NCBI GenBank assembly: GCA_016700155.1
Contig: CP065001.1
Location: forward strand, 1,302,001-1,366,000
DNA length: 64,000 bases
Reading direction: 5' to 3'
From: Ignavibacteriales bacterium
GTDB taxonomy: Bacteria > Bacteroidota > Ignavibacteria > Ignavibacteriales > Ignavibacteriaceae
Position numbers and translations under genes: made by a program. Below, piece after piece: positions 18,320 through 25,472 of the stretch. The notes under the pieces are model-generated. The model made no database searches and had not been told where the DNA came from. It saw only the letters and a list, made by a program, of their open reading frames with translations. How positions within the stretch are numbered: the stretch's first letter is position 1; each line of letters begins with the position of its first letter.

Positions 18320-19705
18320 ATGTCTATAGCACCTAAAAAATTGGCAATCCTGGTTGGCGGTGGCCCCGCTCCTGGAATTAATAGTGTTATTGGTGCTGCA
18401 ACTATCAGGGCCGCTGTTGAAGGTGTTGAAGTTATTGGTATTAAGGATGGATTTAAATGGATTATGGATGGGGATATTTCGCACGTAAAAGATCTTACAA
18501 TTCATAATGTAAGCAGGATACATTTCAGAGGAGGTTCATACATCGGTATTGCAAGGGCAAATCCTACTAAGGATAAAAAGCATCTTGAAAATACAGTCAC
18601 GTCATTACTACGGTTGAATGTTGATAAGCTCATTACAATTGGCGGTGATGATACGGCTTTCAGCGCTTTAAAAGTTGATGAAATGGCTGCCGGACGAATT
18701 AAAGTTGTTCATGTACCAAAGACTATTGATAATGACCTTGACCTGCCGCATGGTATTCCGACATTCGGATTTCAAACTGCACGACACATCGGTGTTGAAG
18801 TTGTAAAAAATCTTATGGTTGATGCACAAACAACTTCGCGCTGGTATTTTGTAGTTTCAATGGGAAGAAAAGCAGGACATCTTGCACTTGGTATTGGTAA
18901 AGCAACCGGTGCAACACTCACGTTAATTCCGGAAGAATTTCCAAATCAGAAAATCAGACTTCCGCATGTTGTTGATGTGCTGGTTGGAGCAATAATAAAG
19001 CGATTGAGTTATGGCAGAAAAGATGGCGTCGCAATACTTGCCGAAGGATTGGTTGAACATCTAGATGAAAAAGATCTTGAATCATTAGTTGATATTGAGA
19101 GAGATGCTCATGACAATATTAGAATAGCTGAAGTTAATTTTGGTGAAATACTAAAGTATAAAGTCCAGGAAAGATTGAAACAGTTTGGAATCAAAGCCAC
19201 CATCGTAGCTAAGAATATCGGTTATGAATTACGATGCGCTGATCCGATCCCTTATGATATGGAATACACAAGAGATCTTGGATTTTCGGCAGCACAATTT
19301 ATCCTTAATGGAGGAACGGGTGCAATGGTTTCTATTCAGAATGGTCACTTTGTTCCATTGTATTTCCATGACATTCTGGATCCCGTAACAAATCGTGCAA
19401 GAGTAAGGATGGTAGACCCTAGTTCTGAAACATTTTATATTGCACGAAGATATATGCTGCGTTTAAACCAGGCAGATTTTGAGGATCCACACGAACTTGC
19501 CAAGTATGCAGCCACTTGTGGAATATCACTCGAAGAATTCAGAGATAAGTTTTTCTATCTGATGGAAAATGATATGCTTTATAAAAATCTGAAAGACGGT
19601 AAAATTAAACTTGCAGCATCAGAGAATAATACAGCACATAAACCATTTTCAGATTATCCTGTGGATGAACAGAATAAAGAAAATGGTGAAGCGATTACGA
19701 ATTAA
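18320..19705 (+). CDS. 6-phosphofructokinase, pyrophosphate-type active site
   Basis: This 461-residue glycolytic enzyme phosphorylates fructose 6-phosphate. The active-site loop GGGPAPGIN (about 13-21), IGGDD (107-111) and PKTIDND (133-139) are intact. In this family, Gly at the second position of GGDG-x and Gly in PGTIDND mark ATP enzymes, while Asp and Lys mark pyrophosphate enzymes. Here they are D111 and K134, so PPi is the likely donor and the reaction would be reversible. Other motifs are GFQTARHIG, MGRKAGHLALG and PEEF. A good AAGGAG site precedes the ATG. The extra C-terminal ~60 residues are not catalytic in appearance. Confidence 0.88.
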   Translation: MSIAPKKLAILVGGGPAPGINSVIGAATIRAAVEGVEVIGIKDGFKWIMDGDISHVKDLTIHNVSRIHFRGGSYIGIARANPTKDKKHLENTVTSLLRLNVDKLITIGGDDTAFSALKVDEMAAGRIKVVHVPKTIDNDLDLPHGIPTFGFQTARHIGVEVVKNLMVDAQTTSRWYFVVSMGRKAGHLALGIGKATGATLTLIPEEFPNQKIRLPHVVDVLVGAIIKRLSYGRKDGVAILAEGLVEHLDEKDLESLVDIERDAHDNIRIAEVNFGEILKYKVQERLKQFGIKATIVAKNIGYELRCADPIPYDMEYTRDLGFSAAQFILNGGTGAMVSIQNGHFVPLYFHDILDPVTNRARVRMVDPSSETFYIARRYMLRLNQADFEDPHELAKYAATCGISLEEFRDKFFYLMENDMLYKNLKDGKIKLAASENNTAHKPFSDYPVDEQNKENGEAITN

Positions 19706-19713
19706 GTAAGTTT

Positions 19714-19746
19714 AAATAAGAGATGAGAAGTACTCATCTCTTATTT
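19714..19746. terminator. Bidirectional terminator between phosphofructokinase and transporter genes
   Basis: A 14-bp perfect inverted repeat (19714-19727 with 19733-19746, stem core AAGAGATGAG) surrounds a five-base loop AAGTA, with T-rich tails both ways. The stop codon of the minus-strand small ORF lies in its right arm. Confidence 0.85.
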
Positions 19747-19851
19747 CTTTCTTTCAGATTTGAATACTCTGTAGAAACAATAAATAGTAAGTGTAATTAT
19801 ACAAGTCCAGGCTACTGCAAGAAAAATAGTTCCTTCTGTTGTCAATCCCAT
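19741..19851 (-). CDS. MetS-like small subunit of the Na+ symporter
   Basis: This 36-residue ORF begins immediately after the transporter stop (TAA then ATG) and has GGAGGAAG eight bases upstream. The product starts MGLTTEGTIFLAVAWTC, forms one transmembrane helix (about residues 8-28) and ends in a positive tail, KSERKK. Short single-helix proteins of this kind (MetS family) accompany bacterial SNF/NSS transporters; in the MetP/MetS methionine system the small protein is needed for transport. Assignment rests on size, topology and position rather than strong sequence identity. Confidence 0.65.
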   Translation of the reverse strand: MGLTTEGTIFLAVAWTCIITLTIYCFYRVFKSERKK

Positions 19852-21414
19852 TTAAACTTCCTCCGTTCTGTGATTTGCCCATGCTTTCTTAACAAGATAA
19901 ACTAAGCCGGCGAAAAGAAGTACCATTAAACCCCGTGACGCCCATATATACGGGACATTTTCAGGGGGGGCATTTGTGAGTAACAAAGTGGGTATTGCAT
20001 CATTTACAAACCACCATATCATAACAATTAACAGTACCAGTGGTGTTACAAATTTCATTATGTAATAAAAAATCCTTGGTATCTGAAAATCTCCGCCGGC
20101 ATTCATTTCTCTCCATGCATTCTCGGAGCCAAATACCCACATAAACAACACAGTTTCAATTAATGCAAAAACTACCAAGCCGAAAGTTCCTGCCCAATAG
20201 TCCATCTCATCAAGGAATCCATATTTAAGGAAGAAGACTACAAACTGAACAGCGATCAGAACCACAAGTGCTAAAAGTCCCACAGCTTTTTTTCTATCCA
20301 TTCCAAACTCATCTTCAAGGAACGCTACAACAGGTTGACCCATTGCGACAGAAGATGTTATCCCAGCAAAAAAAAGTAATAAGAACCATAGGAACCCAAA
20401 GACAGCACCAAGTGGAAAAGCTTTGCTTCCGAAAATTAATGGCATTGATACAAATCCCAGATCGAATGCACCGCCTTTTGCAAATGCTTGTGTTGTATCA
20501 AGACCAAAGAATGCAACTGCAACAGGTATAGCAATACTTGCACCTAAAACAACTTCAACAAATTCATTTGTTGATGCGGTTGTTAATCCCGAAAGCGCAA
20601 TGTCATCACTTGGTTTTAGATAACTGGCATAGGCATGTATTGTTCCCATTCCAACTGATAGCGTAAAGAAAATTTGCCCTGCGGCTGCCAGCCATATTTT
20701 CGGATCACCGAGTAAACTAAAATCAGGATTCCAGATGAAACCAAATCCATTTAATACTGAGTTTTCGGGTATTGATGGATCGGGAGTTCCAAGCGTAAAA
20801 ATTCTTATTGCAAGAATGATAGCAAAGATGAGTAGTAAAGGCATTGCAATCTTTGCTAACTTTTCTATTCCTTTTGATATTCCTTTATACAGCACCCAGA
20901 AATTCAGGAAGAAAGTTACAATCATAATTCCATATGCTGGCAGTATACTTGTGAAATGATGTCCGGTTTCTCTTCCCTGATAACTGTATAGAAAATTTTT
21001 CATTGTGTCAGCAGTTGTTTCGTCGAAGTATAATCCGGTGATTGAAAACAAACTGAAGCCAAGCGTCCATGATTCTATATAAGTATAATAGATAAGGATT
21101 GTCATCGAGATGAATAATCCAAGTGCCCCGAAATATTTGGATAATTTATTTTTCCAGATAACATCAAACATTCCAGGTGCACTGCCGTGTTTGTAACGAC
21201 CTCCGTTTCTGCCGATTCCCCATTCAATCCACATTAATGGAATACCGAGTATGAGAAAGAAAATGAAGTAAGGAATCATAAATGCACCGCCGCCATTTTG
21301 CGCTGCCTGAACAGGAAATCTTAAAAAGTTACCAAGCCCGACTGCGTTACCCGCAACAGCAAGTATTAATCCGATCTTTGTTCCCCATTGTTCGCGTTCA
21401 CCATTTTGTGGCAT
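19852..21414 (-). CDS. Sodium-dependent transporter, NSS/SNF family
   Basis: This 520-residue inner-membrane symporter of the LeuT fold imports an amino acid or amine with Na+. The family signature is at the N terminus: GLILAVAGNAVGLGNFLRFPVQAAQNGGGAFMIPY, with the unwound TM1 around GNAVGLGN, followed by GIPLMWIEWGIGR. Later helices contain FFTLSVGMGTIHAYASYL (TM6-like) and FFAGITSSVAMGQP (TM8-like). About 11-12 helices are predicted. It is followed by a MetS-like small ORF, which favours a methionine/alanine or other neutral amino acid substrate, but that is inference. Confidence 0.92.
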   Translation of the reverse strand: MPQNGEREQWGTKIGLILAVAGNAVGLGNFLRFPVQAAQNGGGAFMIPYFIFFLILGIPLMWIEWGIGRNGGRYKHGSAPGMFDVIWKNKLSKYFGALGLFISMTILIYYTYIESWTLGFSLFSITGLYFDETTADTMKNFLYSYQGRETGHHFTSILPAYGIMIVTFFLNFWVLYKGISKGIEKLAKIAMPLLLIFAIILAIRIFTLGTPDPSIPENSVLNGFGFIWNPDFSLLGDPKIWLAAAGQIFFTLSVGMGTIHAYASYLKPSDDIALSGLTTASTNEFVEVVLGASIAIPVAVAFFGLDTTQAFAKGGAFDLGFVSMPLIFGSKAFPLGAVFGFLWFLLLFFAGITSSVAMGQPVVAFLEDEFGMDRKKAVGLLALVVLIAVQFVVFFLKYGFLDEMDYWAGTFGLVVFALIETVLFMWVFGSENAWREMNAGGDFQIPRIFYYIMKFVTPLVLLIVMIWWFVNDAIPTLLLTNAPPENVPYIWASRGLMVLLFAGLVYLVKKAWANHRTEEV

Positions 21415-21654
21415 TAATCCTCCGTTAAAGTACCGGAAATAAATCAGTTAGGAAAAACTAAAATGTTCACTCGAATATGAAAACTTTAATTAAGAATTTC
21501 AAATAAAAACAAGATTGATTCTACATAAAAGGAAGCTAACTGAATATGTGGTTATCTTGTTAATGAACAATATTTACTTTAATTCAATACTTAACATTTG
21601 TTTATTATTGAAAATAAAATTATTAAATTTGACGCGAGCTAAAAAAGATGGATA

Positions 21655-22287
21655 ATGTTTATGCCTAAAAATTTTGTGTCTAATAAAGATGAAACTGTAC
21701 GGATGTTTGAGAGTGATTTCCTTGAATCCTTTTCGAGGGTACATCCTTCAGTCCCGGTAATTGTATATTTACCTGTGATTGCATACTTCCTGTTCATATC
21801 AATTGTTAAATACGAATTAACATTTATTACCATTATTTCATTATTTGCGCTGGGAGTTGCCGTCTGGACTTTAACCGAATACACTTTACACAGGTTCATT
21901 TTCCATTATCGTCCGAAATCCAAAGTCGGTGAAAGACTGCATTTTATTTTTCATGGAGTACACCACGATTATCCTAATGATTCAAGAAGACTTGTTATGC
22001 CGCCATCTGTTAGTGTTCCGCTTGCAATGATGTTTTATTTTTTATTTGAATTGATTCTGGGTACTGTACTTGTTGCACCGTTTTTCGTAGGGTTCATATT
22101 GGGGTATCTTGTTTACGATATGACGCATTATGCTGTTCATCATTTTAATATGCATAACAAATTCTGGCTTGCGATAAAAAACCATCATATGCGGCACCAT
22201 TATATGGATTCCGAAAAAGGATTTGGAGTAAGTTCTCCAACATGGGATATTATTGTCGGAACAGATTTCGAAAAAAATAAAAAATAA
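21655..22287 (+). CDS. Fatty acid hydroxylase / sterol desaturase superfamily protein
   Basis: This 210-residue integral membrane protein has about four helices and the histidine clusters that bind a di-iron centre: HRFIFH, HGVHHDYP, HYAVHH and HHMRHHY. The pattern most resembles fatty acid 2-hydroxylases acting on membrane lipids, with the substrate unknown. The start ATG at 21655 is followed by another at 21661; AAAAAAGATGG upstream gives no clear choice. It is flanked by a 240-base gap upstream, where I see nothing definite, and a terminator downstream, so it is probably monocistronic. Confidence 0.85.
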   Translation: MFMPKNFVSNKDETVRMFESDFLESFSRVHPSVPVIVYLPVIAYFLFISIVKYELTFITIISLFALGVAVWTLTEYTLHRFIFHYRPKSKVGERLHFIFHGVHHDYPNDSRRLVMPPSVSVPLAMMFYFLFELILGTVLVAPFFVGFILGYLVYDMTHYAVHHFNMHNKFWLAIKNHHMRHHYMDSEKGFGVSSPTWDIIVGTDFEKNKK

Positions 22288-22295
22288 TTTTTTAC

Positions 22296-22321
22296 GGCAG
22301 GATTTTTAATTTCATCCTGCC
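22296..22321 (+). terminator. Terminator after the fatty acid hydroxylase-like gene
   Basis: GGCAGGAT (22296-22303) pairs with ATCCTGCC (22314-22321) around a 10-base T-rich loop, 8 bases after the stop. A T-rich stretch follows only after AGGC, so strength is uncertain. Confidence 0.6.
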
Positions 22322-22391
22322 AGGCTTTTAGTCACTTCTTTGATTTTTTCATAGCCGGGGAATTCTAACTTTCATTTTCAATTCATTATTT

Positions 22392-24044
22392 ATGCCTATA
22401 AAGTATTACATACCTCTGCTGATTCTGCTTTTTAATTCTTCGAGTCACAGTACTTCTGACAGCATTAATATTTTTATTAGGATAAATCAGGTTGGTTATC
22501 TAACTGATGGTATAAAGTCAGGTATAATTTTTTCAGAAGACAGACTTGATTTTGATAGCTGTTATATTCACTCGGTTATAAATGATCAGGCGGTGTATGC
22601 TGCTGAAATAAATTTCCTGCCCAATGATTCGCTAAAATACGGTTTCAGGAGTTTTGGATATTTTGATTTTTCCGCAATCAAAAGTGAAGGTGAGTTCTAT
22701 ATTAAATACAAAAATACATGCTCTTATACTTTTAAAATTGGTAATCACATTTATAATGATGTCACAGATTCTCTTCTTAAATTTTTTGAAGTACAGCGTT
22801 GTGGTCCCACAAATCCATATCTTCACGGTGTCTGTCATCTTTCAGATGTTACGTCTATCAACAACATTCCGGTAGCTGGTATTAAAGATTTAACAGGCGG
22901 ATGGCATGACGCCGGTGATTATGTTAAATTTTTATCAACGACTGCATATACAACTTATCTTCTGATGTTCTGCTATGAATTTGATCCTGTTAAATTCGGG
23001 TTTGATCATAATGGGAATGGAGTACCTGACGTCCTTGATGAAGCGAGAATCGGCATCGACTGGTTATTAAGATGTAATTTCGTAGATGATAGTCTGATTG
23101 TGCAGGTACAGGATTCCTCCGAACATTTAGTAACTTGGCGAATGCCTGAAGATGATCCACTGGAATTTAAAAGAACCGGATTCACCGGAATAGGAAAAAA
23201 TATTATCGGGATTTACTCTGCTGCTTTAGCGCTTGCATCAAAAATCTGGATGAATGTTGTTAAGATTGATTCATTGTCACAAATTTGTTTTAACGTTTCT
23301 AAAAAATTTTATGATCTTAGAAACCTTGTGGATGATATAGATACTCTTCATTCAACACACTACATTGATAAAGAATTTGAGGGGAAATTAGGACTTGCAG
23401 CCGTTGAACTTTATGAAGTTACAGGCGAAGAACATTATTTATCTGATGCTGTTGAATATTGTATTGCCGCTGGCGCTGATTACTGGTGGAGTTGGGGAAA
23501 TATAAATTCACTGGCTCATTATAAAGTAGCCAGGCATGATGTTACCACTTTAAGATTTATCCGGGAAAGTTTGGATTATTATAAAAAGAACATGAAACAA
23601 AATTTATTCGGTGAACCATTAAGCTACTCGTGGGGCAGTACAAATTCTTTTCTCGGTACAGCTTTGACGGAAATACTTTACAGATCGATATCAGGAGATG
23701 ATTCTTTTCAAATGATTTCAGTTGCTCAACGTGATTTCATTCTTGGTAAAAATCTTTGGGGAAAAAGTTTTATAACTGGTAGCGGCGATAATTTCCCCAT
23801 GAATATTCATTCACAAATTGCATACATTAATTTCTGCAGCATTCCCGGCGCAGTAGTAGGCGGTCCCGCACCTCTGGAACTGATGAATAAATTAGAAATA
23901 TCAAACAGTAAAAATTTGTTACCGCAGTTTGATTATCATTCAATAGTTTATTCTGATGATCACTTAAATTATATTACAAATGAAGCAACCATAACAGGTA
24001 ACGCAACTGCTTTGTTCGTTTTTGGTTACTTCTCAGGAAGATAA
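22392..24044 (+). CDS. Secreted glycoside hydrolase family 9 (endoglucanase-like)
   Basis: This 550-residue exported enzyme has an N-terminal hydrophobic signal (about 1-18), a CelD-type Ig-like domain (about 28-120, INQVGYLTDGIKSGIIF) and a GH9 (alpha/alpha)6 barrel. The catalytic bases are D173 and D176 in GGWHDAGDYVKF, and the proton donor is E531 in NYITNEATITGNA. LDEARIGIDWLL and the HSQIAY segment also match. GH9 enzymes cut beta-1,4-glucans by inversion. No T9SS tail or carbohydrate-binding module is present. It lies 173 bases upstream of a predicted exopolysaccharide operon, so it may trim or release that polymer rather than degrade plant cellulose. Confidence 0.88.
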   Translation: MPIKYYIPLLILLFNSSSHSTSDSINIFIRINQVGYLTDGIKSGIIFSEDRLDFDSCYIHSVINDQAVYAAEINFLPNDSLKYGFRSFGYFDFSAIKSEGEFYIKYKNTCSYTFKIGNHIYNDVTDSLLKFFEVQRCGPTNPYLHGVCHLSDVTSINNIPVAGIKDLTGGWHDAGDYVKFLSTTAYTTYLLMFCYEFDPVKFGFDHNGNGVPDVLDEARIGIDWLLRCNFVDDSLIVQVQDSSEHLVTWRMPEDDPLEFKRTGFTGIGKNIIGIYSAALALASKIWMNVVKIDSLSQICFNVSKKFYDLRNLVDDIDTLHSTHYIDKEFEGKLGLAAVELYEVTGEEHYLSDAVEYCIAAGADYWWSWGNINSLAHYKVARHDVTTLRFIRESLDYYKKNMKQNLFGEPLSYSWGSTNSFLGTALTEILYRSISGDDSFQMISVAQRDFILGKNLWGKSFITGSGDNFPMNIHSQIAYINFCSIPGAVVGGPAPLELMNKLEISNSKNLLPQFDYHSIVYSDDHLNYITNEATITGNATALFVFGYFSGR

Positions 24045-24217
24045 AATATTGAATATCAGTTTCATTATTCTTGTTGCATTATAGTACAATAAAAAAATCT
24101 TGTCTCTGATTAGGTCATCACAAATTATCCTTTGTTGAATATTTAATAAATAAATAACATTTAACTGATAATTCTGCGGCATAATAATTGGAAAATTAAC
24201 GGAAATTCCGAGGGGCT

Positions 24218-25462
24218 ATGAGGAAAAAAATTCAACTTATACCGTCTGGTATTGCACTGGTAGATAATGCCTGGAGTGGGTTCTACCGGGGCGGTACTTA
24301 TCTTTTAATCGGACCTCGAAAATCCGGAAGGACACTAATCGGTCTTCAATATGCGATGGAGTGCGCACGTCAGAAAGAGGTTTGTCTCTACTTCACAAGT
24401 ATGAGACCGAAGGATCTTCTTATCCACGCTGCATCTATAGATTTTGATCTGCAGCACTATATGAACCAGAACCAGATTATTGTAGTCAGAGTTGCGCCCC
24501 CGGGCAATCTGGCTGAATCAAATAATCCTGATCCTTTTCTTGCTGAATATCTCAAAGATATAGTTACTGTTGTTGAACAATATCAACCTACCAAAATAGT
24601 CTTTGACGAGCTTACACCTTTTATAGGGTTTAATGATGTAAATCTGCTCCAGGAAGTTTTCCTTCAAGCAACAGAGAGCATTGAAGAAGCATCGATTACA
24701 AGTTTATTTATTATTGGCGATCCTGCAACGCAAGGAGCCAGAACAATTACAGATGCTCTCGCTGCATATTCAACCGGTGTAATCTATCTTCAGAAAAAAG
24801 AAGATTCGCACAGACGTACACAAGGCGGCAGGATGATCATTACTCCGAACGTTGGTCATACCGAAGGTCAATTCAAAGCAGATTATCACATAGAACCATA
24901 CAAAGGAGTTACAGTAGATTTTGAAGACAATAAAGATGTTGTAACCTCACCAAAAAAATATTCACGAACCGGCGATACACGTTATCGTTCTTTAAGTGAG
25001 ATGGAGATTTCCAAGGAGGATATCTTTTTTTCAAATCTTTATACAATTAATGACTTCAGCCTGATTGTGAATAACCAGATTGCTCTTTTCAAAAGTACTG
25101 GTCAAGTATTCACAATGGTTTCATTTAGGCTTGATATGAGCGCGGAAACCAAAGGTATACTTACCCTGAATCAGCTTCAGAATGCAATAAGATTATCAAC
25201 CGACAGAAAAGATAAGATCTGCGCAATGAAAAATAAAATTGTTGTTCTTATGACTAAAGAAGATCAAAAAGGACTAAACAGTTTACTTGCAAAGATTCGC
25301 AGCAACCTACCCGGAACAGATCCGGTTTACCTCAACAAAGCAATGCAATATATCTCTGTGTTTGCTGCAATTGTAAATGACAAAATTGAAAATGCGGATG
25401 ATATGTTCCAGCAGCTTCTTGTTGATGAATCACAGGAAAAAGATCAGCCCGGATATTATTAA
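24218..25462 (+). CDS. RecA/KaiC-like ATPase domain protein with degenerate GGDEF-like tail
   Basis: The 414-residue soluble protein has a RAD55/KaiC-type core (about 8-235): GIALVDNAWSGFYRGGTYLLIGP, a Walker A-like GPRKSGRT (32-39) where the invariant Lys is Arg, and a Walker B-like IVFDE (127-131). After a charged linker, residues about 265-400 resemble a GGDEF fold (FTMVSFRLDM, then DRKDKICAMKNKIVVLM, then LLAKIRSNLP), but the GGDEF signature is replaced by AMKNK. Diguanylate cyclase activity is therefore not expected. It is the first gene of the exopolysaccharide cluster, 10 bases before the exporter gene. A sensory or regulatory role, comparable to PelD, is inference. Confidence 0.6.
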   Translation: MRKKIQLIPSGIALVDNAWSGFYRGGTYLLIGPRKSGRTLIGLQYAMECARQKEVCLYFTSMRPKDLLIHAASIDFDLQHYMNQNQIIVVRVAPPGNLAESNNPDPFLAEYLKDIVTVVEQYQPTKIVFDELTPFIGFNDVNLLQEVFLQATESIEEASITSLFIIGDPATQGARTITDALAAYSTGVIYLQKKEDSHRRTQGGRMIITPNVGHTEGQFKADYHIEPYKGVTVDFEDNKDVVTSPKKYSRTGDTRYRSLSEMEISKEDIFFSNLYTINDFSLIVNNQIALFKSTGQVFTMVSFRLDMSAETKGILTLNQLQNAIRLSTDRKDKICAMKNKIVVLMTKEDQKGLNSLLAKIRSNLPGTDPVYLNKAMQYISVFAAIVNDKIENADDMFQQLLVDESQEKDQPGYY

Positions 25463-25472
25463 CGGAAGATAG

